A stretch of 64,000 bases of DNA from CAZODA01 sp964578485. GTDB taxonomy: Bacteria; Bacteroidota; Bacteroidia; Bacteroidales; Marinilabiliaceae. Made by a program: the position numbers and the translations under genes. Below the pieces are notes generated by a model, which saw only the letters and a list, made by a program, of their open reading frames with translations, did no database searches and was not told where the DNA came from. Location: the NCBI GenBank assembly GCA_964578485.1, contig CAZODA010000007.1, forward strand, positions 48,668 through 112,667, given 5' to 3'. Positions 1-7,853 of this stretch are shown here, piece after piece (positions within the stretch are counted from its first letter, which is position 1; each line of letters starts with the position of its first letter).

Positions 1-182
1 AAAACCTTTAAAGTACGATAAAGAGTAACACGATCAACCTCACCTAAAAGATTCTCTATTTCCTTTTGTGTTAAAGCTGTACCCGGCTCAAGAAAAATAG
101 ATACAACCTGACGCCTTATTTCAGTATTATTGAGCTTTTTACTCCTAAGTATTTTTGTAACAGATCTGTCATTTGCAACCAT
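1..182 (-). CDS. Fur-family metalloregulator, N-terminal part (runs off window)
   Basis: Reading the minus strand from the ATG at 182-180 gives 60 codons in an open frame that leaves the window at base 1. The segment holds the winged-helix DNA-binding half of a Fur-type regulator: an arginine-rich first helix (EIRRQVVSIF), a helix with LTQKEIENLL, and the diagnostic recognition helix VTLYRTLKVF. Fur, Zur and PerR proteins bind DNA as metal-loaded dimers and repress uptake or stress genes. The metal sites and dimer domain are outside the window, so the metal (Fe, Zn, Mn/peroxide) cannot be assigned. A perfect dyad covers the start codon, suggesting autoregulation (inference). Confidence 0.85.
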   Translation of the reverse strand, partial: MVANDRSVTKILRSKKLNNTEIRRQVVSIFLEPGTALTQKEIENLLGEVDRVTLYRTLKV

Positions 183-191
183 GTTGCAAAT
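171..191. promoter_or_regulatory. Perfect 9-3-9 dyad over the Fur-family start codon (candidate operator)
   Basis: Arms ATTTGCAAC (171-179) and GTTGCAAAT (183-191) are perfect reverse complements around the trinucleotide CAT that encodes the start codon on the minus strand. Fur-family regulators usually bind 15-21 bp dyads and often control themselves. The position would block ribosome access or transcription. Binding is inferred, and no second copy was noticed in the window. Confidence 0.5.
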
Positions 192-598
192 ATATGAAAA
201 TTAAATTATAAAACCGCAATTATTTAGATTGATTTTAAATAGGGCGCTTTTAGTGGCAAGACAAAAAGAATAAAATGAATTATGGAAAATCCATTTTATG
301 TTGCGAGAGTTATCCCGAAAAATTAGACAAATTGCGGCATAATATATTCGCTTAATTCAAATATTTTAACCAGTTTAACCCTTCCCGTTTCACGCCTCAG
401 GCCTTTGGCGGGACAGGTAGCAAAGGGACAGGTTCCCGAGTGCAGCCGTGAGCATGAGACGGGATTGAATTTTAGACAGGAGGAATGATTTTTTATAATG
501 GTATTTTCTGTGCTAGGTGGAGATCCCCCTGAAAAACGGGATTGTGTAGTTGCTCCATTTTTGTTAGTTTTGAAAAAGCAAAAATAAAAGGAAGAGTT
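192..598. other. Intergenic region before larB
   Basis: No supported gene. The left part (192-380) is AT-rich and carries the promoter side of the Fur-family gene. At 383-464 lies a GC-rich repeat hairpin, listed separately. The 14-mer TTGAATTTTAGACA (465-478) and the 11-mer TAGACAAATTG (324-334) both recur together near 60681-60699. A purine-rich AAAGGAAGAG stretch immediately precedes the larB ATG at 599 and probably serves as its ribosome binding site. Confidence 0.5.
383..464. repeat. GC-rich repeat element able to fold into a long hairpin
   Basis: The arms TCCCGTTTCA (383-392) and TGAGACGGGA (455-464) pair over 10 positions with one G-U. Between them is GGCGGGACAGGT (407-418), which recurs exactly at 59912-59923. 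Base composition is far more GC-rich than the surroundings. This resembles the dispersed palindromic repeats found between genes in many Bacteroidota. Function unknown. Confidence 0.5.
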
Positions 599-1333
599 AT
601 GACTTTTGATGAATTATTTGATAAAATAAAAGATGGGCAACTCAGTCGCAATGATGCACGCAAACATTTTACCTTAGAATGGTTGCAAACAGCCCGCAAC
701 TATATAGCCGACGTTAACAGAGGCTCACGGATCAATATTCCGGAAATTATCTACGGAGAATACAAATCTTTATCTCAAACCATTGAAATAGCTGAAGTTA
801 TGTTGAAAAATCATCCACGGGTTTTAATATCAAGGAGTCCTTTCAACAGTGAACTATCCAATCATTTCAAGGATTTAAAGAATGTCTTTGAAACTCCAAA
901 TTTACTTATGATAGGAGATTTGCCGGAACAAAGAGGCAGTGTTTTAGTAATTAGTGCGGGTGCTGCCGATCAGCCTATATTATTAGAATGCGATCTAACT
1001 TTAAAATGCATAGGAGTAAATTCGCTTGTATTCGAAGATCGTGGGATTTCTCATCCTACCAGAGTATTAGATGCAATAAAAACAGGCATAGAAAATGATG
1101 TTGCAGCGGTGATTGTTGTTGCAGGTATGGAAGGAGCTTTGGCACCTTTTGTTGCTTCATTGGTTCCCCTACCCGTAATTGGAGTTCCAACATCAATAGG
1201 CTATGGTTTCCGCGCTAAGGAAACAGCTCTTACCTCAATGCTGGCCTCATGCGCTCCCAATCTGACTGTTGTGAATATAGACGGAGGATTAAGAGCTGCG
1301 GTTGTTGCGGGCCTTATTGCCAAAAACAAATAA
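599..1333 (+). CDS. larB: LarB-like pyridinium-3,5-biscarboxylic acid mononucleotide synthase (PurE-related)
   Basis: LarB carboxylates and hydrolyses nicotinate adenine dinucleotide to start the nickel-pincer nucleotide cofactor used by lactate racemase. The 244-residue product has the family layout: an N-terminal helical part (FDELFDKIKDGQLS) and a C-terminal PurE-like Rossmann fold with SAGAADQPI, VVAGMEGALAPFVA, VIGVPTSIGYG and VNIDGGLRAA. The ATG at 599 was chosen over an in-frame upstream start at 542 because it matches the usual N-terminus and has AAAGGAAGAG just before it. No larC, larE or larA gene lies in the window, so its partners must be elsewhere or absent. It is convergent with the Crp/Fnr gene. 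Confidence 0.85.
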   Translation: MTFDELFDKIKDGQLSRNDARKHFTLEWLQTARNYIADVNRGSRINIPEIIYGEYKSLSQTIEIAEVMLKNHPRVLISRSPFNSELSNHFKDLKNVFETPNLLMIGDLPEQRGSVLVISAGAADQPILLECDLTLKCIGVNSLVFEDRGISHPTRVLDAIKTGIENDVAAVIVVAGMEGALAPFVASLVPLPVIGVPTSIGYGFRAKETALTSMLASCAPNLTVVNIDGGLRAAVVAGLIAKNK

Positions 1334-1405
1334 ATCGGGATATAGAAAATAATTAATTCAAAAAAAACAGTAAGATATTAAGAGTTTTTATATCACAACA
1401 ATTTT

Positions 1406-2113
1406 CTACACATATACATTTCCAATCTTTATTAATTTTGGTATATCCAAAAGTTTAATCTTACGTCCGTTAAGTTCTATAAGCTTTTTAGCTTTAAACT
1501 CTGACAATAAACGAATTATTGACTCTGTTGCTGTACCTACCATATTGGCAAGTTCTTCGCGAGTCAACAAAATTTGAAGAACATTTTCATCATCCAATTC
1601 AAATGAATCCATCAATAATAATAACACTTCAGCCAAGCGTTGTTTTACAGTCTTCTGGGCAATATCTGTCAAAAATTTATTGGACTCTCCCAACTCACGA
1701 CAAGTTAGTTTCATCAAATCCATTGCAAATTCAGAATTTTCCTTTATCAGACCTGTTAAAATGTCACCGGGAATATAGCAAAGGGTAGCATCTTTAATTA
1801 CTTGGGCCGTTGTACATGCAAGTTCATCACTTATAACAGAACGAAAAGCAATTAAGTCACCCTCACGGGCAAAACGAATAATTTGCTCCTTGCCATCAAC
1901 ACCGGTTTTATAAATCTTTAAAATACCACTGTTTACAATGTAACTGCCATTTATCCGACTACCTTCATTATATACTATTTCACCACGTTTATAAACAGAA
2001 CATTGCATATTGTTGGAAGTCCTGTCTCTTTGTTCCTTAGTTAAGCCATTGAAGATCGCATGATTTTTTAAATCGCAACGTTCTACTTCTTCCGGCGGAT
2101 CACCTCTACTCAT
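1406..2113 (-). CDS. Crp/Fnr-family transcriptional regulator
   Basis: The 235-residue protein has an N-terminal cyclic-nucleotide-binding-like beta barrel (about 20-140; GEIVYNEGSRINGSYIVNSG) and a C-terminal winged helix (about 150-225) with the recognition region TREELANMVGTATESIIRLL. It would act as a cytoplasmic dimer. Cysteines are scattered (for example residues 13 and 38) and do not form the clustered N-terminal set of classical FNR, so an Fe-S oxygen sensor is not supported; it may sense a small molecule or redox state another way. It is transcribed divergently from osmC across a 166-bp region, so regulation of that peroxide/organic-hydroperoxide-type gene is plausible (inference). 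Confidence 0.88.
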   Translation of the reverse strand: MSRGDPPEEVERCDLKNHAIFNGLTKEQRDRTSNNMQCSVYKRGEIVYNEGSRINGSYIVNSGILKIYKTGVDGKEQIIRFAREGDLIAFRSVISDELACTTAQVIKDATLCYIPGDILTGLIKENSEFAMDLMKLTCRELGESNKFLTDIAQKTVKQRLAEVLLLLMDSFELDDENVLQILLTREELANMVGTATESIIRLLSEFKAKKLIELNGRKIKLLDIPKLIKIGNVYV

Positions 2114-2279
2114 AAATATAAATAATTTTAGCGTTTTTGTTTTTTATATTAACAAATATATAAAAGAAAGATTATATTTGCAGATTAAAGTTACAAAATT
2201 AGATATGTAGATGTGTAGAACTTGTGTTGTGGTGCGATAACCACCGATTAATCTGCTGTTTATAATTAAAATTCAAAAA

Positions 2280-2693
2280 ATGAAAAACGAAGTAGGTATA
2301 AAATGGCAAGGCAAAATGGCCTTTGAGAGTGAACTATTTGGTCAAAAGGTAATTTTAGATGCATCAGAAGAGGTAGGTGGAGAAAATAATGGTTTACGTC
2401 CTAAACCTCTTATGTTATTGGCCCTTGCCGGTTGTACGGGCATGGATGTTATATCAATATTAAAAAAGATGAGGGTTGAGCCTGAAAGTTTTGAAGTAAA
2501 AGTTGAAGGTGAATTAACCGAAGAACACCCAAAAATGTATAAAAACATGAAGGTAATATACGAATTTAAGGGTAAGGATCTTCCAAAAGATAAGCTTGAA
2601 AAAGCAGTACAATTATCTGAAGAAAAGTATTGTGGTGTGTCTGCCCTTTATAAGAAGGTAATCCCTCTTACAAGTGAAATCCGCCTTATTTAA
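2280..2693 (+). CDS. OsmC/Ohr family protein
   Basis: A 137-residue single-domain OsmC-like protein. Family members are thiol-dependent peroxidases that reduce organic hydroperoxides in the cytoplasm as dimers. The two redox cysteines are visible: C52 in ALAGCTGMDV and C118 in EEKYCGVSAL. The N-terminus (IKWQGKMAFESELFGQ) has the beta-strand pattern of the family. The gene is divergent from the Crp/Fnr regulator. The divergent region contains TATATTTG (2173-2180), a match to the Bacteroidota -7 box, but no convincing -33 element at the usual distance. A strong bidirectional hairpin terminator follows. Confidence 0.9.
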   Translation: MKNEVGIKWQGKMAFESELFGQKVILDASEEVGGENNGLRPKPLMLLALAGCTGMDVISILKKMRVEPESFEVKVEGELTEEHPKMYKNMKVIYEFKGKDLPKDKLEKAVQLSEEKYCGVSALYKKVIPLTSEIRLI

Positions 2694-2703
2694 TTTTTCA
2701 TAT

Positions 2704-2735
2704 AAGACTGTTTGTTAAAATTTACAAGCAGTCTT
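2704..2735. terminator. Bidirectional hairpin terminator between osmC and the GH26 gene
   Basis: AAGACTGTTTGT (2704-2715) pairs with ACAAGCAGTCTT (2724-2735), a 12-bp stem with one G-U and an 8-base AT loop. A T-rich tract follows on the plus side, and the minus side is AT-rich. It abuts the stop codon of the convergent mannanase gene. Confidence 0.75.
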
Positions 2736-4079
2736 TTACTTTAAGTCCGGCATATTTTCACGTGTTATAACCAAGGAGGAACTTAAGGTCTGCCTCCACC
2801 ATTCTGCTGAAGCATATTCATGATCTTCGCTTTCAAAGTCGGGACCCAATACATTTTTTGTGCGTGAGAAATCGTACCATGGCATAAAGAATGACCATGT
2901 GGCGCCTTCTGTCAATTGCCGGGATAGTGGCGCTACATTTCCACATTCACTTAAAGCGATCATTTTTTCGGGATAGACCTCTTGTAAAGATTCAAAATCA
3001 GAAGCGAGACTGTTTGGGTCTATATTATTATAAATATCTCTACCTATCATATCTACATAGCTATCACCGGGATACCAGTTTTCATCTCCTGACTGTGATG
3101 TCCATAACCAAATAAGATTATTAAGTTCTCTATATTCAAAATAGTCGAACATGATGTGCCATAAAGCTTTGAAAGGTTCTGCCCCCTTGGTACCCCACCA
3201 AAACCAACGCCCTGAGGCTTCATGAAGTGGTCTCCAGATTACAGGGATTCCATTATCACGGAGCTTTTCAATTATATTGGCCGCTTTTTCTAAATCAGAA
3301 GTAATAATATCATTTTCCCAAGTACCATCTTTAATTGCTTCTCTTATATCAAATGAGGTGGAGGAAGAATAAAAAGAATATTCCTTACTATCCTTTTCAA
3401 CAGGCACATTCCAATGCCACATCAAATGAACAACACCATTGCTATTCCACCAATCTTCAATTACTGAAATATCTTCATAATTTATCCAGCCATCAGGCGA
3501 AGCAAATAAATGAATAAGATCGAAACCATTTAAGGCAGGAAATTTTCCTGTATGTTTATGAACCCATATTGCTTCGTTTATATTCCATGACACATTGGTG
3601 CAAGCACCTGATATTGAACTTTTACCATATTGCTCCAACAAAAAATTATATAAATTAAGTACTTGAGACGAAGGATTTGAAACAATAGGTTTTAGATTTA
3701 GCCCGTTAAAAGATTTACGGGTAGAAAATCGTATCACAACACTTTCAGCAAGGGCTACTCCAAAAGTGTTTATAACTGAACCGGCAGGAATTATAATCTC
3801 ATAAAACTGATCAGCATCAAGTTCCAAATCAATAAAAATCTCCGTCAAAAGGCTTGTAACAACAACTTCTGTATTGTTGACTGTAATATTATGAGGAGAA
3901 GCCAAGGTAACAACCTCATCAAATTTTATAATAATATTAGTGCTCAGAGCCACATTAACTGCATCATTTTCAGGCATGCTGGTTCTGAATTCAGGTGGAG
4001 CTGCTGCCTTCTTATTAGCTTTATTGCAGGATATAGCAACAAAAGCAAAAAAAAGTAAAAAAAATAGTGCCTTCTTCAT
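2736..4079 (-). CDS. GH26 beta-mannanase lipoprotein with N-terminal Ig-like domain
   Basis: Family GH26 enzymes cleave internal beta-1,4-mannosyl links. From the ATG at 4079 (preceded by AAGGAGAAGTG) the 447-residue product has a lipoprotein signal ending at C18 (AISC), a bacterial Ig-like (Big_5-type) domain at about 28-120, then the (beta/alpha)8 GH26 catalytic domain. The acid/base glutamate is E287 in RPLHEASGRWFWWG and the likely nucleophile is E378 in ALSECG. An in-frame ATG 60 bases upstream would place 20 residues before the signal peptide and is less likely. It lies downstream of the susC/susD set in the same direction but behind a terminator-like hairpin, so it may have its own promoter. 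Likely attached to the cell surface. Confidence 0.88.
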   Translation of the reverse strand: MKKALFFLLFFAFVAISCNKANKKAAAPPEFRTSMPENDAVNVALSTNIIIKFDEVVTLASPHNITVNNTEVVVTSLLTEIFIDLELDADQFYEIIIPAGSVINTFGVALAESVVIRFSTRKSFNGLNLKPIVSNPSSQVLNLYNFLLEQYGKSSISGACTNVSWNINEAIWVHKHTGKFPALNGFDLIHLFASPDGWINYEDISVIEDWWNSNGVVHLMWHWNVPVEKDSKEYSFYSSSTSFDIREAIKDGTWENDIITSDLEKAANIIEKLRDNGIPVIWRPLHEASGRWFWWGTKGAEPFKALWHIMFDYFEYRELNNLIWLWTSQSGDENWYPGDSYVDMIGRDIYNNIDPNSLASDFESLQEVYPEKMIALSECGNVAPLSRQLTEGATWSFFMPWYDFSRTKNVLGPDFESEDHEYASAEWWRQTLSSSLVITRENMPDLK

Positions 4080-4350
4080 CACTTCTCCTTTGTCTAATAA
4101 ATATAAAGATTCACATCCGATAAATTTCGAACATTCCATCTTTATACTGCTTATTAAGAGCGTAATATAAGTATTAATTGCTTGAAATTAACATTTAAAC
4201 AATTGACATACAATTAAAATTGAAAACCTTAAATAGAAATATATTGGGGTGAAGGGGTGCAAGTTCTACAAATTCAGCACTCTTAAGGAACAAAATTAAA
4301 TAAATAGGATGCCCATATCAGGCATCCTATTTATTACTTCAATAGATTAT
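4080..4350. other. Intergenic region between SGBP and GH26 genes
   Basis: AT-rich, with no coding potential seen. It contains the perfect hairpin at 4299-4335 and, on the minus strand, the AAAGGAG ribosome binding site of the GH26 gene. No clear TAnnTTTG promoter box was found on the minus strand. Confidence 0.5.
4299..4335 (-). terminator. Perfect 15-bp hairpin terminator inside the mannan locus
   Basis: AATAAATAGGATGCC (4299-4313) and GGCATCCTATTTATT (4321-4335) are exact complements with a 7-base loop. It lies 16 bases after the SGBP stop codon (minus strand) and is followed on that strand by a T-rich stretch. It should end or attenuate the susC-to-SGBP transcript before the GH26 gene. 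Confidence 0.8.
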
Positions 4351-6483
4351 TTATTTGGGTTCAAAGCGTAAATTATCGAAACTAAATTGTGTGAGATCCA
4401 TTTCAGCAGCAGGTTGTACAATTATTCCCCAGTCTCCTGAATTTGTAATATTTCCACTAATTTTTAAATCATTGACTAAATCAAAAGTAATAGTCAACCA
4501 AACATCATTGGTACCCCATGTTCCATCGGCATTACGAACACCAAGAGACACCCATTCCGAATCATTGCCAGCAAGTTTAAACTGAAAACGGTTTGCATCT
4601 TCTATAACACTACCAACAATTTTAACATCAATTTTCAGAACATGACCTTCGGCATCAACTTCTGGTTTAGGCAACTCAGAATTATGATTACAACCCCACA
4701 ACCATTTCCAATCCCAAGCTCCTAACTGGGCATTACCTTGAATATAATTTCCCGAAACACTGTTTTCATCATTCATAAGTTTGCCAATTCCATCCCAGTT
4801 GTCCCAATCATAACTATGTACTTCAGGATCCTCATCAAAGTCATTAATTACCAATTCGGGGTATTTAACAGGTTCATTTGAACCAAAGAAAATTTCAGGT
4901 AACAGCCCTTCTTCCCCTTCATAGGTAATCATTCTCATTCTTCCCACTCCAATTTCAATGTCTAAGGGAACATATACTTCCACTTCTGTGTCGGTTTTTA
5001 GACCATAAGCCGTTGCATATATATCACCCGGAAATACTAATTCTTTAATAAGGGCTAATTCTGCACCCTGAATAGTTAATATATTACCCGGAATACCAAC
5101 TCCTTCACCATAGCCACTTATTGTGGGAAGATTTGAAAGAACTGTAATGTCATTTGCAGAACTTACTTTTGTTCCATTTAAGGTTTCAAGAGTAATGGTT
5201 CCGGTTTTTGCTCCAACAGGTAACAATACCGATATTTCTGATTCATCTTGATCCATTATTTCTCCTGAAATATCCCCTGCAAACCATACTTCTTTAACTA
5301 AGTCCAAATTCTCACCATTAATAAGAACTAAATTATTTGGCTTTGATTCATTGGGAGAAAAAACGGTAAAAACAGGATCAATAAAAGAAACATTCCCGGC
5401 CTCAACAATTTTTTCAGCCATAGTATGTAATTCCATCATACCGCTAAGAGCTGTCGCAGGTGCATTTAGGAAAATTTCCGTTTCCGATATACTTACAATT
5501 TCTCCTTCAGCTCCTCCTTCAAAGCTTATGGAAACAACCAGATCGAGATCCTCACCGCTAATGGTAATCCCCTCAAGATTTTTCAGAGTTTTTGGGCTAT
5601 AGTCCGAAACAACAGGTACAGCCATTACAAGTTCATCACAGACTACTTCAACTTCTGAGGCAGGTATTAATATTATCTCACCATCTTTTGTGTTTTCAGG
5701 AACTACAAGTTTAATAGCCTCTAAACTTTGTGACTCAAAATCATCAGCTTTAATTAATATATCCCCTCCAAGAGCTATCTTCTCAACAAGATCAAGGTCT
5801 GAACCGGAAATAGTAAGATCACCTCCGGCCTTAACAGGATTTGGCGCTACCTTTTCAGCAAGAGGTAACACAATATCCAACTCTTCTTCCGAATAAACAA
5901 TTATAGGATTATCGGCAGCATCGGAAATAGCAATAATTCCGGTTTGCGCCTCAAAAGGAATAATTAATTTTATCTGCTTACGACTTTTACTTATAAACAA
6001 TGAGCTGTCAACAGCAATACGATCAGTAAAAATAACTTCTCCTACTAAATTTAGGTAATCACCATTAATAGTTATCTCATTGCCGGGCTTGATTGATGAT
6101 GGTGAAAAAGTATCAATCGAAATAGGCTCAGAATACCCCATAGGGGTTTTAGTTGTAATCTCTCCCTGGGGAGTATTAAGAATAACAAAACCTTCAACAG
6201 CATTTTGTGGAACTGTAAGGGCCAATAAAGTTGCTTCTCTTTTTGTAAATTCAGAAGCGGGAATTTCAATGTTATCAGGCAAAATAATCTCCGTAACTTT
6301 ATCAAGATTTCTGCCAATAAAACGTAGTTCACCACCTCGTGCAACAGGCATAGGACCATAGCTGAGAAGTTCTATTTGATCACTCTTCTTATCATCATCT
6401 TTTTCACATGCCACAAATAAATAACTGCTTATTAATATTAGGCATATTACAAAAGAAGCTGCTATATTATATTTTCTTTTCAT
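4351..6483 (-). CDS. Multi-TIG/IPT-domain surface glycan-binding lipoprotein
   Basis: A 710-residue lipoprotein (signal with LFVAC, lipid-anchored C26). Six consecutive TIG/IPT Ig-like repeats follow, recognisable by a recurring pattern such as PGNEITINGDYLNLVGEV, AGGDLTISGSDLDLVEKI and LEGITISGEDLDLV. The C-terminal 160 residues form a beta-rich aromatic module (YDWDNWDGIG, AWDWKWLWGC) typical of surface glycan-binding proteins coded next to susD. The TIG repeats probably act as a stalk and the aromatic end binds glycan. It is cotranscribed with the second SGBP (27-bp gap) and followed by a hairpin terminator. No catalytic motif was seen. Confidence 0.82.
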   Translation of the reverse strand: MKRKYNIAASFVICLILISSYLFVACEKDDDKKSDQIELLSYGPMPVARGGELRFIGRNLDKVTEIILPDNIEIPASEFTKREATLLALTVPQNAVEGFVILNTPQGEITTKTPMGYSEPISIDTFSPSSIKPGNEITINGDYLNLVGEVIFTDRIAVDSSLFISKSRKQIKLIIPFEAQTGIIAISDAADNPIIVYSEEELDIVLPLAEKVAPNPVKAGGDLTISGSDLDLVEKIALGGDILIKADDFESQSLEAIKLVVPENTKDGEIILIPASEVEVVCDELVMAVPVVSDYSPKTLKNLEGITISGEDLDLVVSISFEGGAEGEIVSISETEIFLNAPATALSGMMELHTMAEKIVEAGNVSFIDPVFTVFSPNESKPNNLVLINGENLDLVKEVWFAGDISGEIMDQDESEISVLLPVGAKTGTITLETLNGTKVSSANDITVLSNLPTISGYGEGVGIPGNILTIQGAELALIKELVFPGDIYATAYGLKTDTEVEVYVPLDIEIGVGRMRMITYEGEEGLLPEIFFGSNEPVKYPELVINDFDEDPEVHSYDWDNWDGIGKLMNDENSVSGNYIQGNAQLGAWDWKWLWGCNHNSELPKPEVDAEGHVLKIDVKIVGSVIEDANRFQFKLAGNDSEWVSLGVRNADGTWGTNDVWLTITFDLVNDLKISGNITNSGDWGIIVQPAAEMDLTQFSFDNLRFEPK

Positions 6484-6510
6484 ATTTCTTATCTATTAAT
6501 GTTAGCCAAA

Positions 6511-7758
6511 TTATTCTGCGGGTACCACCCTGATATTATCAATGGCAATAACCGGACTACAATCCTGTCCGTCTATCCCTCCATGATAAACAAAAAAGGT
6601 TAAACCCCCATAATTCCCTTCACCCGGTGGTGCTGTAGCAACTGCTGTTCCTTCATGACTAAAGAGGAAATCACGTAACGGCAATGATACAGTAACCCAG
6701 CCATCTGTTTTATAACTACCGGTTTCTTTCCATGGATACCAAAGACCTCGAGGTGTTGAACCATCAGCAATATAACTGTTATCATCTTTTACATCCCAAG
6801 GAGTAAAAATCATTTGTAGAGCATGGGCCGACCATTCTTCAAGCACATAAATCTCAAATTTTATTATGGCATCAGATGCAGGAATGTTGAATAAATCACC
6901 TTCAGGTCTGCCATTGGCAACACCCCATAAATTAAATGAGAAACCATCCTCATTCCATGATTCTCCTGCTTCACCGTCTAGGTCGCCCTGAAACAAAACA
7001 TACTTTCCATCAAGGCCTTCTACAGGATCTGAATCTCTAAGATTACCCGAACGCCAACCTCCATTGGCATTCAAGTTATCCCAATCGAGAATGATACCTC
7101 GATCATCACGAAAATAAAATGAAGAACGGGACGAACCATAAATTGTATTCACTGTAAGTGGACCAACACCGGCCCCTTCAGGTACTCTTACATGTATTTC
7201 ATTCAAGAAAACCTCCTCAACCTCACCGGGAATATTCCCGGGAAAATATACCTCAAGAGGAACATTTTCATCATCAATAAAAAAGTTTCCCTTTATAACA
7301 GCAATATCATCCATATCAACAAACTCACATAACATACTATTTATTGAAGGTGGCGGAACATCTACAAAAAATTCATACACAATTTCACTGCCTCCTCGGG
7401 TAATCATACGAAGTTCATTTGTAACAACTTCAGGAATACGGGATGGTATAGTAACAATAATTGATGTTGGGGTAATATAATTAACAATCAATTTAGCAGG
7501 CTGATCGTTAAACCATATTTCAGTAACATCCTGAAGATTATCTCCTATAATGGCGATAATATTCCCAAGATAAGCTCTTGCTAAAAGAGAATCCGATTTT
7601 TCAGGATCTGTTAATCGAACATAGTGAATTTCAGGTACATGATCCTTCTCTTTATCATCATCGCAAGAAGTTAACAAACTTGCTGCAAAAAATCCTGCCA
7701 GCATCAGAAACATCAAAAAACCAGATGTACTTTTTATGATATATTTTTTCATGTGCAT
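6511..7758 (-). CDS. TIG-domain surface glycan-binding lipoprotein
   Basis: A 415-residue lipoprotein with lipobox LLTSC (C32 counting from the first ATG; a second in-frame ATG at 7752 is equally possible). Two TIG/IPT-like Ig modules occupy about 45-220 (GNIIAIIGDNLQDVTEIWFN is the clearest). The C-terminal half (LDWDNLNANGGW onward, with GLWYPWKETGSY and a VIAIDNIRVVP ending) resembles the carbohydrate-binding end of the neighbouring 710-residue SGBP. It sits where susE/susF-type proteins lie and likely captures the same glycan at the outer membrane. The gene is 95 bp downstream of susD and 27 bp upstream of the next SGBP. Confidence 0.8.
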   Translation of the reverse strand: MHMKKYIIKSTSGFLMFLMLAGFFAASLLTSCDDDKEKDHVPEIHYVRLTDPEKSDSLLARAYLGNIIAIIGDNLQDVTEIWFNDQPAKLIVNYITPTSIIVTIPSRIPEVVTNELRMITRGGSEIVYEFFVDVPPPSINSMLCEFVDMDDIAVIKGNFFIDDENVPLEVYFPGNIPGEVEEVFLNEIHVRVPEGAGVGPLTVNTIYGSSRSSFYFRDDRGIILDWDNLNANGGWRSGNLRDSDPVEGLDGKYVLFQGDLDGEAGESWNEDGFSFNLWGVANGRPEGDLFNIPASDAIIKFEIYVLEEWSAHALQMIFTPWDVKDDNSYIADGSTPRGLWYPWKETGSYKTDGWVTVSLPLRDFLFSHEGTAVATAPPGEGNYGGLTFFVYHGGIDGQDCSPVIAIDNIRVVPAE

Positions 7759-7853
7759 ATATTTTTCTAAAATTTAGCTTCTTTTGAAACTTGCGTTAAT
7801 AAAGCTTTTAATCCTTTTTTATTATCCATATGATACAGGGCTTAAACAATATA

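Noticed and set aside
485..587. Short ORFs after AGGAGG (starts at 485 and 498) upstream of larB
   Set aside because: Only 15-29 codons, partly inside repeat-flanking sequence, and no recognisable peptide; not supported.
1406..2113. Oxygen-sensing FNR
   Set aside because: The cysteines do not form the N-terminal Fe-S ligand cluster of FNR; left as general Crp/Fnr family.
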